The notes under the pieces were generated by a model. It was not told the origin of the DNA. It worked only from the letters and a program-made list of their open reading frames with translations, and ran no database searches. Positions 48,087-60,732 of a DNA stretch of 64,000 nt are shown here, one piece after another. The DNA is taken from the NCBI RefSeq assembly GCF_020882245.1, contig NC_083600.1, positions 1,054,001 through 1,118,000 of the forward strand. Reading direction: 5' to 3'. Numbering within the stretch: the first letter of the stretch is position 1; every line of letters starts with the position of its first letter. The translations under genes and the position numbers were made by a program. This DNA comes from Rhopalosiphum padi. Taxonomy: Eukaryota; Arthropoda; Insecta; Hemiptera; Aphididae.

Positions 48087-51000
48087 GTACAATGTTTTTT
48101 TAAATACCAAAAATGTCGATTGCAGCAATTATCTAAGTCTGCTGCGAACCAGCTACAGCTTTCATAATGTAACTAGTCCACTAAAATAATATGGGGGCGA
48201 CTTTAGTAGGTACAAAAGATTCTGGGGTATATGGGGTGCAAAAGTAGTATAGACTATGCTCTTTCTTCTTTAATAAATCAGTTATTCAAAATTTGATTTT
48301 TGAGATTTTTAAATATACTTTAAGACCAAATTTTTAAATTCTTGCAATGTAAAACCTTGACAACTTGAATTTGTACATTCTTACAGTAAGAAAAATATAG
48401 AACTTTTATTGGTAAATGATCTTAACAATAATCTAATATTTCTAAGATCGAATAAATTTTGAGTTTAATAAATTACAAACATACGGCCATCGAATTTAAA
48501 TATAAATTAAGTATAAATAAATCTTTTTTTCCGTTTTGTCTGATTGTCATTGATTACATAATAACTATCTTATTTTCTGTAACTAATTTGATAACGGTCT
48601 AAATATTGGACAAAATAAAATATTATTCGATTTTTGTTATAGCTAAAATTAAGTTTATGTAGGATCTATCTATTCTATTCTATGATAAGAGTTAAAATCC
48701 GAAACTATAAACACTCCTCGAGTCTCATATTATATCATATAAACATCATTATCTGCACATAATAGGTAAACAATTAAATATGTACTGCTATAGATCGATT
48801 TTTTTCAGTTTTATAATATTTAACATATTATATCCGCATTGCTGCAATCGTTTTGGGTGAATTTTTTTTTTGTTTTTACAAAAATATTGTACTGTTGTTT
48901 AAATTTTCATTATTGTTCAATAGTGGGATTTAGTGTGTGGTAGGTTCCAACTGTCCAATATCGCACAATCGGTGTTCATGTTGGGCGTACTTATCGGCAA
49001 CGTGTTGTTCGGTATGTTCTCTGACAAGTATGTATATTGTTAAACATTATATTATATTTTCTTCTAACAGTTTAAGTATAAAAATTATATTATTAGTTTT
49101 TACTAAGAGGAATGTTCAATATGAACCTGATATAGTATAGGTGCTCTAAAATATTAGAGACTTGCTAGGTTGGGTATATATGCCATATGAAGAGCTGAAG
49201 ACAGAATAGATCACAAGGTTCAATGTGAAAGCCAGATGAAATAAGACAACAAAGAAGCGAACAAGTTGGGGAATATTTTAAGTTTCTAGGGCTTAAGGAT
49301 AGAGACAGCGATGGATATAGTGATGTCCGAATTATTTATTATAATAATGTTAATGACTATTTAATACTTGTATAAAAATAATTATTTTAACATTTTTGTA
49401 ATAAAAAAGTATTTAATGTTCTTAGATATGGTAGAAAAATACCAATGATGTTCGCTATTGTTTTATTACTTGTTGCCGGTGTCGGTACGTCGTTAGCTCC
49501 TTGGTACGAGCTATTCCTGCCACTTAGATTTGCGACCGCGTTAGCCATTGGAGGTCTAATGATTAGTAGCTTCGTTTTAAGTGAGTAATAACCTTATAAT
49601 TTATTTATAAGAATTAGAATATTGCGTGCTACGGAAATTGGCTCACTTAAAATTCCGTTACAATACCAATAGGTATACCACAATTCAATTTTCCGGCATT
49701 ATCTATTAATAACATATATTTATTTAGAAAAGTATTAAGTGTACTAAATAATAATATTTTTAAATGATTTAAATTCAACATAATATTATTATAGTGCATT
49801 TGTCTCTTGAACCATTAAAACTTAATGTAACCAACCTTGTAATAGTAAAACAGAAAACAAAAAAACATTTGTTTGGGTAATTGACCATGAATATTGAAAA
49901 ATTATAAATAATTGTATGGACGGCGGTAAACCACATAATAAAATAATTTGTTTTTAGGTTCCGGAAAACTGTAATCTTTTGAACTGTAGTGTTTAGAATA
50001 TTTATTTTTTATTTTTTAGTAACTACATAATAGTAATGGAGTTTAAATATTGCAGTAAGTAATATGAATTTAAATTTAATCTCAAAATAATTTTTTAATA
50101 CATTATTTGAAGGTTTTAATTCAGAATAATGAATCATTAAATAACGATATAATTTGTTTAACAATATTTAATTATTTTATCCAATAGCGTAACTAGTTGA
50201 TGTAATCATTAGAACTCGTTAATTGATATTAATTGATTTTAGATGTGTCCAAGAATTAAAGTTTTTATGCATACTTATTTTAAATAATAAGGTTTTTGTT
50301 ATTATCCACAGCTATATACATACATACAATCTACGTATATAATAGACCTACAGGCTAACCTAACCTAACCTGGCCTATTTTGTCATAATATTGTCTTGTC
50401 AATCAATTGTCTAGGTTAACCTTCATATGCCTTAAGTATTTACTTATTCTAAATTAATTGTGTGGATACTGGTGTCCATATTAGTGGGCTACGTATTATT
50501 TATATTTAATTAATTTGAAATGCGTAGAAATAAAATTTAAAACATTTAAGTTTTTTTTTAATAAATATTACTAGAAAAATTAGTACATTTTTTTTTTATT
50601 ATGAATTGCAGCCATGGAAGTAGTGGGCGGAAAATGGCGAACCGTGGTTAGCACTTTGCATCATATCCCTTTCAATTTGGGTCACATGAGCATGGCTCTG
50701 ATTTCGTATTTCATTAGAAATTGGAGACAATTTCAATTGGCTATTACACTTCCCTCATTGTTTTTCTTCACGTACTGGTGGTGAGTGTAATCATACTAAG
50801 CCTGGATTGTGCGATATTTATAGGCGGTTCCTGCTTATATAATACGATTTATTGCGTAGGATAATACCGGAAAGTCCGCGGTGGCTGTTGGCAGTGGGCA
50901 AGGAAAAACAGGCGCGGAAAATATTGACTACAGGCGCCTCGCGGAACAACCGGAAGCTGGACGGTGAGTTTGAAAAATCACTGATGAACAGCCAGCCGGA

Positions 51001-54000
51001 AAAGGGCAGTGACGAGAACAAGGGTAATCTGTTCGACCTATTTCGTACGCCCAATCTGCGGAAGAAGACGCTGGCCGTGTTCTTCAATTGGATGGTGTGC
51101 GGTCTATGTTTCTATGGTCTGGCGCAGTATATGGGCGAGATAGGTGGCAACATATTCATCAACGTCGCGTCGTCCGGGCTCATCGAGTTGCCGGGGGCGT
51201 TCCTGTGCATATACCTGATGGAGAAATTCGGTCGGAGGAACACCTTGCTGTCGGCCAACCTGGTGACGGCCCTGGCCTGCATACTGATCACTTTCCTGCC
51301 TCAGAGTGAGCGATTTAATGATGATATTACTTAATACATATGAATTAGATGTATTGACTCGGTGATGTGTAACTTTAGGATTAACAAGGTCCATGACAAA
51401 AAAACCAGCAGGTTCTAGTTCTTTATGAATTTTTATTTTTTATGATATACCTTCAAAAAGTAATATAATTTTTTTTCGCTATGAAAAAAAATTTAAATAA
51501 AACAATCAAAATAAATTAAATATTAATTATAATTTACAAGTTTTATACTTACATTATAATATGATATTATTTTATTCAGAGTTAGAACGTTTTTTAAACA
51601 AGTGACTTTTTTTACACATATTATCAGTGTTTTCTCGTCGGGTTTTTACGTTATTTTAATTTTTAAATTAATTATGTGTAGGTTTATAAAATATTAATAT
51701 TTAAAAATATCCACTCCACAGATAATGCTCTTACAAATAAAACAATAGGTCATCATTTCACCCTAATATTTAAGTTAAGCAGACAAAATTGGTTTTATTG
51801 AACAAAAATTTGACATGTTATACGTTTGTAAAACGGAGACAACACATGCAAATGTATCTTCTTAAAACAAAAAACAACGTTTTAAAATAATAAAACACTT
51901 GTTTTCAGTGGCGTAAAGGAATTAAGAATTAATTTCGGGGGAGGGGGTTATTATATTATTATGTTAATTTTCGAGGTAGGTTTGCAAAATATGCAACGAG
52001 TGCCGTACCAATAATAAATGCCGATGAGGGGGGGTTGAATCTCTAAAACCCCCCTATATACGCCACTGCTTAAGCAAAAACGTTTTGAGATGATATAGAG
52101 ATAAAAATAATGGTGCACAATGTTCATAACACAAAAAGTATTTTGCATACAATTGTGATATAATATAATATAATAATATATTATTATAAAAAATATTCAA
52201 GTATGTTATTGTTGAGAACATTAACTTTTACGGTATTAAATCAAGTATTTGAAGTATTCAAATGTAATTTAAAATAAACAATTTTTGTGTTATTACACCT
52301 AAATAATGATTAATGTTCTGTAGATGGATAATGCATTACGACGATATATCAATATAATATTATGTATTTAAATATATTATATATATTTAGAAATAATTAT
52401 AAAGTTATAATAATTAGACAAACATCTAACGATTTTGACCACAAGCTAAATTCGCCAATGATTATAATATTGTATTATTATATAAGCGCAACAGTCTGAG
52501 CTACTCTTGGGCACAGTGGAAATTACACGCAACTCCATAATATAATGTATACTTATTATTCGTATATATTATACCTATGCAAGTATTTTCCGTTATAAAC
52601 GTGGTTCGAATACTTCAAACACTTCTTTATAGTGTACAATAGGTACATATATTAATAAATATTATGTATTTATATGGAATTCAAAGTGCTAGCGTACCTA
52701 CATAACTACGCAAAAGAGAAACTGCGTGCAGTCTGTCATTATTTATTAATAATTATAATAGTATATATGTATGAGGATATAGCTTGTCTTCGCTATTCAC
52801 ATTACCTTTAATCAGTTAAATTAAGCCGTGTTAGTGGAGGGGGGATGAGTGGTGGTCAAAAGTATCAATTTTCATTTTCCTCGTCAGCACACCATTTGAA
52901 CTTGGAAGATAATTTTTTTGTATATAACAATGTTTTATTTAATTGCAATCTACTGGAAAAAAATTACCTATAAGTTGATACTTATCATTTTTTAATTTTT
53001 TAATATGTTTTATAATATTTTTGCATAAAATAAACCAAAGTAGTTCTGATTTCATAATGGCATTAAAGCCTAAGGTCAACTCAGCACAGGGTCAAACTTG
53101 ATGGTCATGGGTCGAAAAACGCAATTAGAAATGACCATAGGTTATCGATATATCGATATAATAGTCAGATCGTAATAAAACTGATAACAGCTTAACAAAA
53201 GTTGTTATATTATAGTATTATACTTCAGTCAGTTATTAATTAAAACATCCATATGTATGATTTATAGTTAAATTTATTTGATAATAAAGAACAACAAAAA
53301 TACAATAAGTACGTAATACGTATAAATATATAATGGCTAAAATGTTGATGCATTATATAATTGAAGAACATTGAAATTTATTTGTGAATTTTAAACCTCA
53401 AAAGTTTGAAAACTTGTTACTTGTCAATCGATTCCTGCCCTTACTTAGGTTTACTGAACAAACGTTCAAATAATTCTAACGTTTCTGGAATAAATAAATA
53501 TTTCATTGCTAACTAATACAGGAGTATAGGACATAGGTTAGATTTTTTACCCTGGTGTTTTCTTATTCAATCAACAGATCTTCGTACAATTCTATGATAT
53601 TTCAATGCAAGAATTTACTAAATTATTCACCTCTTGAATTAATATCACTAAATATATTCATTGAACGCTCTAATTCCGATGACTTTTATAATTTTTATAA
53701 AGATTTCATAAATCATATTGTTTTTAATTATCTGTACTATTCTCTATTTCGTCTAGTAATATGGATCAACACTATATCCATATCGATAATTTTTATTAAT
53801 TTTATTTTCTTTGAATTGGTAAATGGATTTTTTTGAATTTAAACGAGGGCCTAGTAATATTGTGTACATTGGCAATATATAGGTAATGCTAGTGCCACAT
53901 CTGTGATTTAATTCTTCGATCAGTTTTATTTTTAAATGTTTGATTATAGTTCAATAGTAGGACTCTGTTTTACTAATTCGCTTTTGTACACAATATAAAA

Positions 54001-56437
54001 TACTAACGAAATTACTTTGTATAAATACCTACATTTTAAAGTTAGTATAATATCAAATGTTTAAAAAAATATTTGACTACGTAAAAGGACCTTACTACCT
54101 TAGCGTAAAATAAATAATTGTTTAATAGGTTAAAAAATAAATATTATATTCTAGTTATAAAATTTTTCTTTTTTATCTGTTTATACGATATATTGAGAGA
54201 AATATATAAGCGTACCTAGATAAAATCGCTAAATATCCATATAATTCGGGCATCCTTGACTTCAATGCTATGGACATACTATAATATGATATAATTTGTT
54301 GTACTGGTGCCTCGTTTAATAACTAATCAATAACTGTCACGCGTGTCTTGCAGATTCCGAAGTAGAACATTTCAAGTTCATATTAGCGTCGTTGGGCATA
54401 GTTGGATCATCGATAGCTTTTCCAACCATATATCTGTTTAGCGGTGAACTGTTTCCGACCGTGGTGCGCAACGTCGGTGTTGGATCGGCGTCCATGTGCG
54501 CTAGGATTGGTTCCGTAATAGCTCCATTCGTCTCATCTCTGGTACTTATATTTTAATGTACCCCGATCCAATAACTAAGGCTTGACTAACACTTTTCAAA
54601 AACCAAAAAAATTTTTTTTAATAAAGCTATGTAAATAATGACATTATTTTAAATACCAATTATGTTTCCCAAAAACCATGAAAGAAAGAGTTTTTTAAAT
54701 GAAAATTCAAATCAATACACAATGAGATTCGATAGATACTATAATATTTACTTTTTCTTTCAAAATAAAAGTGTAATTTAAATTTGGATTCGTAAGCTCC
54801 ATTAGAATGTACATATTTAGAATATTATTTCAAGATATTCAAGTACCTATTGTTTTAAAATATGTTATTTTATCTTCAAATCTTTATAGGCTATTAAAAT
54901 AAAAACAAATACGCAATAGTATGAAATTCTAAAAAAAAATCAATAATTATTAAACACTGCAGGTACACTTAATAGTGAACAAGCGATTAAACTGTTTAAA
55001 TATTTTTAAATAACAAATAAACTATACAATAATTTAACGCAATTACCTTCTTCAAACAAATGTACTCAACATTTCGTCATCTTCGTTACCTACTAGATTA
55101 TATTTATTGAAAAACGAAAATCGACATCGCACGTCTGCACGAACAATTAGTCGAGCTCTGGTGGATCAGCAATTTATTACACGTGGCTATTATTAGTATT
55201 ATTATTACGATATTGACAACAGAGTTAATGATTTAACGCGAAATTCGCAATGTTCTGTCGTTTACAGGGAGTGTTCAACGTGTACTTGCCACCTATGATT
55301 TTCGGTACGGTGCCACTGATGGGCGCTCTACTGTGTTTATTGTTACCGGAAACGAGAGGCGCACAATTGCCGGTGACCATTGAAGACGGAGAACGTTTTG
55401 GACTCAAAGTGACGTATGTATTGCTTATGCAGTTATGTTATTTTTATAATAATTGTTATAATATGAGGTACCTACATATTATATAGTACGGTTAGTTAGG
55501 TGAACTGGAGAACCGTTAATATAGGCTTATTTTGAAAAAATTGAGATATTATGTACCTAAGCAAGTAGGCAGATACAATATAACTTTTACGTTGTATAAT
55601 GTTCATACTTTCTTACTCTAGTGTTTATTATTCGTGAAATATTCACGGCATATTAAATTTCAATTTATAAATGGTCTTAATGTATAAACTATCTGTGTAT
55701 ATATGATGATTAGTAATTATATAAGATATGTTTTTAATCTGTTCAAAATATTTTTCAATACATTATTATGATAGTTGAGTAGTCTGTACTCTTCTAATTA
55801 TATCCTAATCAATAATACGACATTTTATAATCACCTGCAGGTAGTTATGTACATTTATTTTACATTTGCATCCCTCTTCTATTTTTTTTCAAAATCAAGC
55901 ACTGGTGACATGTTTATCGTACTTCCCCACAATTCTACATTATATAATCACTTTTATATCAAATTGAGAATAAACCAATATAATATTATAAATACAGAGT
56001 TATCCATAAGACACTTATTATTTCAGAAACACTAATGGTTTTGATTTTGAAAATATTTTTTTTACCTACACAATTTAAGCCATTACATTAAAAATTATTT
56101 ATTTTTTTTACTACATTTTTAAGTACTAACTCTTTTTAAATATTCCAAAAAATGGTCAGTTTTGGAATAATGAGGAATTAAAAAGTAAAATCTATATTTT
56201 ATTAAGATAATGTTATCTTTTAACGACTTGAAATTTTTAATAAGAAAATATTTTAAAAAACGTTAATATTTTTAAATAATTAGTATCTTATATTAAACTG
56301 ATCACCCGGTGGTCGATATAGTTGTTATGTTTATGTTTGCATGTTGACAACGATTTTTGTGTTGCAGAAAATTACCAACAAAGACTGCGGAAAACGGAGC
56401 ACACAATTCAGGATTCGTAGCCGATGAGCAATTGTAA
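47713..56437 (+). CDS. SLC22-type organic cation/ion transporter (major facilitator superfamily), 8 coding exons here
   Basis: Exons: 47713-48086 (start uncertain), 48924-49027, 49426-49580, 50612-50780, 50860-51305, 54354-54541, 55268-55413, 56368-56437. All junctions are GT/AG and phases close to the stop. The protein would be 550 aa, usual for SLC22, if its ATG is formed across an intron (A from an upstream exon + TG at 47713). Seen: TM1 after FGWWQFW; an extracellular loop with Cys and an N-glycosylation NVT; SDKYGRK (loop 2-3); the SLC22 hallmark PESPRW before the large inner loop; EKFGRR (loop 8-9); LFPTVVRN; and LPETRGAQLPVTIEDGE after TM12. Twelve helices can be counted. Such proteins move organic cations, anions or carnitine-like solutes across the plasma membrane; the substrate cannot be told. 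It may correspond to the fly Orct-type branch, but this is unresolved. Confidence 0.85.
48087..48923 (+). other. Intron 1 (coding) of the transporter
   Basis: AT-rich, no gene. A GGGGGCGACTTTAG / GGGGTATATGGGGTGC stretch near 48190-48240 may be a MITE remnant. Confidence 0.5.
48924..49027 (+). CDS. Transporter exon 2: TM2
   Basis: Encodes WDLVCGRFQLSNIAQSVFML and GVLIGNVLFGMFSDK. 'WDLVC' following '...TE' is typical of SLC22 proteins. The acceptor is TTATTGTTCAATAG and the donor GTATGT; it ends in phase 2. Confidence 0.88.
49426..49580 (+). CDS. Transporter exon 3: TM3-TM4
   Basis: Completes SDK-YGRK, the MFS signature between TM2 and TM3, then encodes IPMMFAIVLLLVAGVGTSLA and the helix ending GGLMISSFVL. 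The acceptor is TTAATGTTCTTAG and the donor GTGAGT; it ends in phase 1. Confidence 0.88.
49581..50611 (+). other. Intron 3 (coding) of the transporter
   Basis: AT-rich. Contains three CCTAA-like units at about 50356-50370, too short to be a telomeric array. Nothing else seen. Confidence 0.5.
50612..50780 (+). CDS. Transporter exon 4: TM5-TM6
   Basis: Encodes TMEVVGGKWRTVVSTLHHIP, then TM5 and NWRQFQLAITLPSLFFFTYW (TM6). 'E...GKWR' and 'NWR..Q' are SLC22-like. The acceptor is TTATGAATTGCAG and the donor GTGAGT; it ends in phase 2. Confidence 0.88.
50860..51305 (+). CDS. Transporter exon 5: large inner loop, TM7-TM9
   Basis: Starts W-IIPESPRWLLAVGKEKQ, the family hallmark, followed by a polar loop (EKSLMNSQPEKGSDENK), TM7 (TLAVFFNWMVCGLCFYGL), TM8 and EKFGRRNTLL before TM9. 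GC content is clearly above the surrounding introns. The acceptor is TTTATTGCGTAG and the donor GTGAGC; it ends in phase 1. A roughly 3-kb intron follows, containing MITEs. Confidence 0.9.
51590..51865. mobile_element. TTAA-type foldback MITE, copy D (right half)
   Basis: Shares with copies A-C the order CCTAATATTTAAGTTAAGCA, AAAATTGGTTTTATTGAACA, AAAACGGAGACAACACATGC and a terminal CTTCTTAA. The matching left end was not found, so it is probably truncated or heavily diverged. Confidence 0.55.
51906..52068. mobile_element. Short CAGTGGCGTA-ended element (hAT-like MITE)
   Basis: Begins CAGTGGCGTAAAGG and ends TATACGCCACTG, an inverted pair of about 10 bp. Inside are G-runs (GGGGGAGGGGG, GGGGGGG) and a C-run. 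The CAGTG...CACTG ends suggest hAT, but the 8-bp flanks (CTTGTTTT and CTTAAGCA) do not match, so the target duplication is lost or the ends are misplaced. Confidence 0.45.
54354..54541 (+). CDS. Transporter exon 6: TM10-TM11
   Basis: Encodes NSEVEHFKFILASLGIVGSS, then IYLFSGELFPTVVRNVGVGS (a conserved MFS/SLC22 block with E-LFPT-VRN), then the start of TM11 (IGSVIAPFVSSL). The acceptor is GCGTGTCTTGCAG and the donor GTACTT; it ends in phase 0. Confidence 0.88.
55268..55413 (+). CDS. Transporter exon 7: TM12 and C-terminal motif
   Basis: Encodes GVFNVYLPPMIFGTVPLMGA, the end of TM12 and LPETRGAQLPVTIEDGERFG, the SLC22 C-terminal signature. The acceptor is TTCTGTCGTTTACAG and the donor GTATGT; it ends in phase 2. 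Confidence 0.88.
56368..56437 (+). CDS. Transporter exon 8: cytoplasmic C-terminus
   Basis: Encodes the last residues, TKLPTKTAENGAHNSGFVAD then EQL, and TAA at 56435-56437. The acceptor is TTTTTGTGTTGCAG. It is short and polar, as expected of a cytoplasmic tail. Confidence 0.82.
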
Positions 56438-56679
56438 AGAGCATCAAACAATTTGTGAATATTGTGTTTTATTTTATTATTATATTATATCATATGAAGA
56501 CAAATTACGCTGTCGGTTATACATCATCGTCCGTTATAGAATAATATTATATTACACTCAAAGAAAATAATGTAAATATTGAATATTTTATAACGGTAAA
56601 AAAAGGGTATAAAAGTATTATAATGGCCAACTTCTTTGTGATTTTTCATATTGATCAAGTACATTGATCAAAAACAAAA

Positions 56680-56685
56680 AATAAA
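56680..56685 (+). terminator. Candidate polyadenylation signal of the transporter (AATAAA)
   Basis: First canonical hexamer after the stop (about 240 nt downstream). A second AATAAA is at 56796-56801. Either could define the transcript end. Confidence 0.4.
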
Positions 56686-56809
56686 TTGTAAAATAGATAT
56701 TTTTTTATTAATTAATATTGATATATGTACCTAATCTTTGCCATTTATTATATTACATTGTTATTAATGTTATTATATATGCTTGACAAATATTTAATAA
56801 AGTAATTTT

Positions 56810-59800
56810 ATTAGACGATTATTCATTTATACCATATTTTAATTCCAACTATATTATAGAAACTGTTCATTTTGAAAATATCATAATATGAGCCCAAGGA
56901 AGCGGAGTAAGTAAGCTAGTAAGCATATCTATAAAAATTATACAAACTACAAAGTACTCGAAAAAAAATGTATTTTTCTGAATAGGTATTTGCTATTTTT
57001 TATAATAAATACTATAGTATAGTTTGATATTAAAATTGATTAACATGATGGGTACCTATACACGGCTACACGGTCATGAATTCAAAAAGCCTTCTGTCAC
57101 CTCAACGTCGAAGGAACTAACATATCATAATATAATTTTATGTTAGGACGACTAATCAAAATAATAGGTATGCCCTTGTAAGTGCGAATAAAAATCAACA
57201 AATCAATTAACAGACTATTAAAATTTACAAGTGCCAAAAATGATCAAAGTGTTGATTAATAGTAGTAGCATTAAGAGTAGGTACCCACATATTTATATAA
57301 CTAAAATAGGTACGTTTGTGAATTGGATATAATTTTTATACAATTGAACATTGGGACAGATTTAGATTTGAATTTATATCTATACTTAATAAGTATCAAA
57401 AAGCTGAAGAGTTAATATGTTTTAACGCGCTAATCTCGTAAACTACGACTGGGCCGATTTCAATAAAAGTTATATCGACGGAATCCCTGAGATTTTAAAG
57501 ATGTTTTAAACGCCTTCTTTAATCTCTATAGGTTGCTAAAAAATTGTTCACAGCTCACATATGAATTTAGTTTTGGCGCTCAAAAAATCTAATAAATTTT
57601 TACTTATAAATAGGGTTTTCATTGTTCATTGGTTATAGGAAATAATATCAAAAATAAAATTTATATTGACTAACATACACACTATGTGTTTCTATACATA
57701 TTTTTAAATTTAAATATTTAATTTATTATTTGTTATTCAAATATATAGGTACAACAAAAGGCAGTGCCATAATAATTATGTTTGTCAAATATAAACTCAA
57801 AAACCATTCAACCGAATTTGACAAAAATTTGAGTTTTTTGAAAATTGGGAATGTTTACTAAGCCGTTTAAACAACGTTAGAAAATCAGTGCTTGATTGGA
57901 GGTCCATCAACCTACCACCCCGAATTCAAAATTTCGACCTCATACCTTTTTAGATAATAAGTACTAATTTGAAACACTTTGTAACGCAAAAATTAGAATT
58001 TGTAACACAAGCACAGAATTTGTTAATTTTAGAACTTTTAAATAGTATTCAATGTATATGTGTCATTTAATAAGTATTTTACTGTTATAATATCTATAAC
58101 ATTTTGATATTTGTAACAGTGTCGTTGTATACTTGTCGAACAAAGTCTTGGCCACTACCTGCTTTATTGCTTTTATATAGACTACTAGCAAATTTATTAT
58201 TATTTATTAGGTATTATAATAATAATGAATTTGCTCAGTTATTAAAACAATTTTATTATTTATTTCCAATTATGCAATTGTTTCTATTTGTAAAATTGAT
58301 GCTATTTGTGATCATATTTATTAATTATAATATTCTGATACATACTTTAATACTTAAATACAAACAAATATTATATTTCTATGTATGACTATATATAAAT
58401 AAAAATAACATACTTGTATCTGAAATACAATTTTCACATAATATGCAATTATATAATTTTTCTCAATATTACAACTACAGTAAAAATAAAAGTAGGATAT
58501 GAGTTATATTACAAATTAATTTTTTTAAAGACTGCTATTTAGATTTATAATTGTGATTTTAATGGCATTAAGCAATTTTTTTTTAGAAGCAAAGTAAAAT
58601 AAATTAATTTTTTATAATTAGTTCAATTGAATATAATGTTCACTCAAAACCGTGACTGATATAGTTCTTTTTTTATTTATTATTATATAATTATTATTTG
58701 TTTACAAATTGTTAATTATTTTATTTATGTTAAAATTATTTAACTATGTTTCTAATTGAATTACATTTTATTATTTACATATTATTTTTCAATTTTTTAC
58801 CCTTTGATAATTTTCTTTTCTTGTCATATTGTTTGTATATAAAATCTTTGCTGGTAACTATATTATTCTTGAAAAGCACTTAATATATTATATAATATGT
58901 ATGATTAACTATAAATACATGGCCTATGTTACCGGCGTTTACCTTCTTTAGGATTTAGGACTGGTTATGAAATTACTTAGATTTTCTTCTTTAGAAGATA
59001 GCAGCTATTTAGGTAACTATTATTAACTATTATAGTTAATTGATTAATTTCGTGATTTTTATTATAGGTACTTGTAGAACATCATACTCCATTTCTTTGG
59101 TATTAAATGTACCTAACTAATAAAGTTTGTCGTTTAATAATTTACTAATCTTCATGTCTATTATTTATTATAATTGTTCTATTTAATGCAATTGAGAAAG
59201 ATACTACTACAAACGGCTGCATACCTACGAGGCTATGAACTGCATCCCAATTATCTGATATCAGTATAAAAGGTACCTACACAGATATTATATACATATA
59301 TAATATGTTAATATATATTTATGTATATCTGTGGACCTGTGGTACCTACCTATGTGATTATTTAAATCAATAGTTGATAGGAGTATTATGATTTGGCTAC
59401 TATCTATCCAATAATACTTTGAAACTTGTGAAATAAATGTATACGGAGATTAGTAGGTATATGTCGATTGTGTGCCGTTAACTAGATATCGTGCGCTGTT
59501 TTGTTTTCAAAAACTATTAAAAATTGATATACCTATAATGTTAAATGTGTTTCTAAAAAACCTGTAGGTAATACATTAAGTTAAATCATAAAAATTAAAT
59601 ATTAAATGTACTAATAAGCAGCTGTGGATAATACATGTACAGGGTGATTCTTTGATCATAAAACACTCATTATTACAAAAGTATTCATGTTTTTGAAAAC
59701 ATTTTTTTACGTTGTTTCAAGTTGTTCCAAAAACAACATTTTTATTAAAAAATTATACTTTTAAATATTTTTTATCCTTATAAGTTTTTTACTTTTTTGA

Positions 59801-60290
59801 ACGACAACATATAGTTTTAATTTCATATTCCAAAGCAGAATAATCTTCTGAGTATTTTGATACATAATAATTGAATTTAGGACGAGTAGTTTACGAGTTA
59901 TAAGTATTTAAAGTTTAGACAAACGGAGTAGTGGACAAACATTTTGCGGGATAACCCAATATACCACTCCACTCCGTGCAAATTTATTAATTTGCATTTT
60001 ACATAATAAATTAATTGTTTAATATTTATCTTTTAATTTTTTGTACGAGGGGGGATTTTTCCGTTCGCGGTGTGAGGGGGGTCCACGGGGAAAGTTCTAA
60101 ATTCTTCTTTTCTTTTTCTTTTACGTATCATTCGTATTATTCTTATTCCTAATCTTATTATTATTATTAATATTACTATTTTTATTATTATTATAATAAT
60201 TTTTATCTTATTCTTATAATAACTTTTATTTGTGCGTTCATCGACGATGCACTTTTGGGGTTTCGACGCCCCGTTTGTTATCTGCCACAC
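56810..60290. other. Intergenic AT-rich DNA with repeat remnants
   Basis: No gene is supported. About 57418-57960 has the look of a dispersed insect repeat (ACTACGACTGGGCCGATTTC, AACCATTCAACCGAATTTG). An arm of the foldback family is at 59640, and ATT-rich simple sequence at about 60125-60225. Frames at 58104-58388 are Leu/Tyr/Phe-rich chance translations. Confidence 0.5.
59640..59960 (+). mobile_element. Single arm or diverged copy of the 38185-38911 foldback family
   Basis: Begins CAGGGTGATTCTTTGATCAT then AAAACACTCATTATTAC, matching the terminal repeat of the element at 38185, and is preceded by TA. The internal sequence follows the same theme (TTTTTATCCTTATAAG). The far end is not clear; 59960 is an estimate. 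Confidence 0.5.
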
Positions 60291-60299
60291 GAGACCGGT

Positions 60300-60608
60300 C
60301 CTGTGTAATCGCTAATGAATCAGGTATAAAAGGCCCTGCGAAACGATCAACATTGCCATTCACCGTCTATCCATCGTCGTAGCAAGACCCACCCCGGGCA
60401 GACTTGCGCGATTAGGAAAGGCATCTGGTATCCAAGTTTTTTGATTATGAGCATATTATGTTGCCTGCACATTATCTTACTCGTATTATCAAATAGTGAT
60501 TTTTTTCATACCTATTCGCAGCTCTAACATTTCCTTAGCTCAAGCTATATGCACAAACAAAGTTCGACCTTGGTCTTGTTCCGTCTCTCACCGTTCGGGC
60601 AGTAAGTA
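60300..60608 (+). repeat. Tandem repeat copy 1 (TATA-containing unit)
   Basis: An approximately 300-bp GC-richer block that recurs at 60733-61070. Shared segments, in order: GGTATAAAAGGCCCTG, CATTGCCATTCAC, CGTCGTAGCAAGACCCACC, GGGCAGACTTGCGCGATTA, GGCATCTG, TGTTGCCTGCACATTAT, AGCTCTAACATTTCCTTAGC, CACAAACAAAGTTCGACCTT, GTTCGGGC. Copy 1 has an ATG (about 60448) opening MSILCCLHIILLVLSNSDF and a stop after CAGCTC, but the frame is not kept in copy 2. A donor-like GCA|GTAAGT ends this copy. Confidence 0.7.
60325..60332 (+). promoter_or_regulatory. TATA box in tandem repeat copy 1
   Basis: TATAAAAG in a GC-rich setting, conserved in the second copy 452 bp downstream. Conservation with the following 40 bases suggests a core promoter; transcription has not been shown. 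Confidence 0.4.
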
Positions 60609-60732
60609 TTTTATTTTTTTTTGTTCCCGTATTATGCGATAAACAGTCATTCGTATGAACTATGAATACATTTTTCGTATGTGTTCAAGTATGTTTCCTA
60701 AATAATACGTATATTTGTAAAACCCCGTTTCC

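Larger units (their letters stand above)
51306..54353 (+). other. Intron 5 of the transporter (about 3.05 kb)
   Basis: Holds the right half of a TTAA-type MITE (copy D, ending 51865) and a short CAGTGGCGTA element (51906-52068). A roughly 93-codon frame at 53555-53836 is Tyr/Ile/Asn-rich and reads like chance AT-rich sequence. Confidence 0.5.

Noticed and set aside
48937..49140. 67-codon plus-strand frame
   Set aside because: Wrong-frame reading of transporter exon 2 running into the intron.
49160..49310. GC-balanced patch in transporter intron 2 (AGCTGAAGACAGAATAGATC...GAAGCGAACAAG)
   Set aside because: Translated in six frames by eye without finding a recognisable domain; may be an old transposon remnant but cannot be assigned.
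53555..53836. 93-codon plus-strand frame in transporter intron 5
   Set aside because: Asn/Tyr/Ile/Phe-rich low-complexity translation of AT-rich DNA with no recognisable motif.
58104..58388. 94-codon plus-strand hydrophobic frame, membrane-protein-like
   Set aside because: Hydrophobicity follows from T-rich codons; there is no start context, conservation clue or neighbouring exon.
60033..60290. 85-codon minus-strand frame
   Set aside because: Central part is a translation of an ATT microsatellite (IIIIIIK...).
60540..60610. tRNA-like A box and B box words (TTAGCTCAAGC, AAGTTCGACCTT) in the tandem repeat
   Set aside because: No cloverleaf could be folded by eye and the B box departs from GGTTCGANTCC; possibly a tRNA-derived SINE, but not supported.
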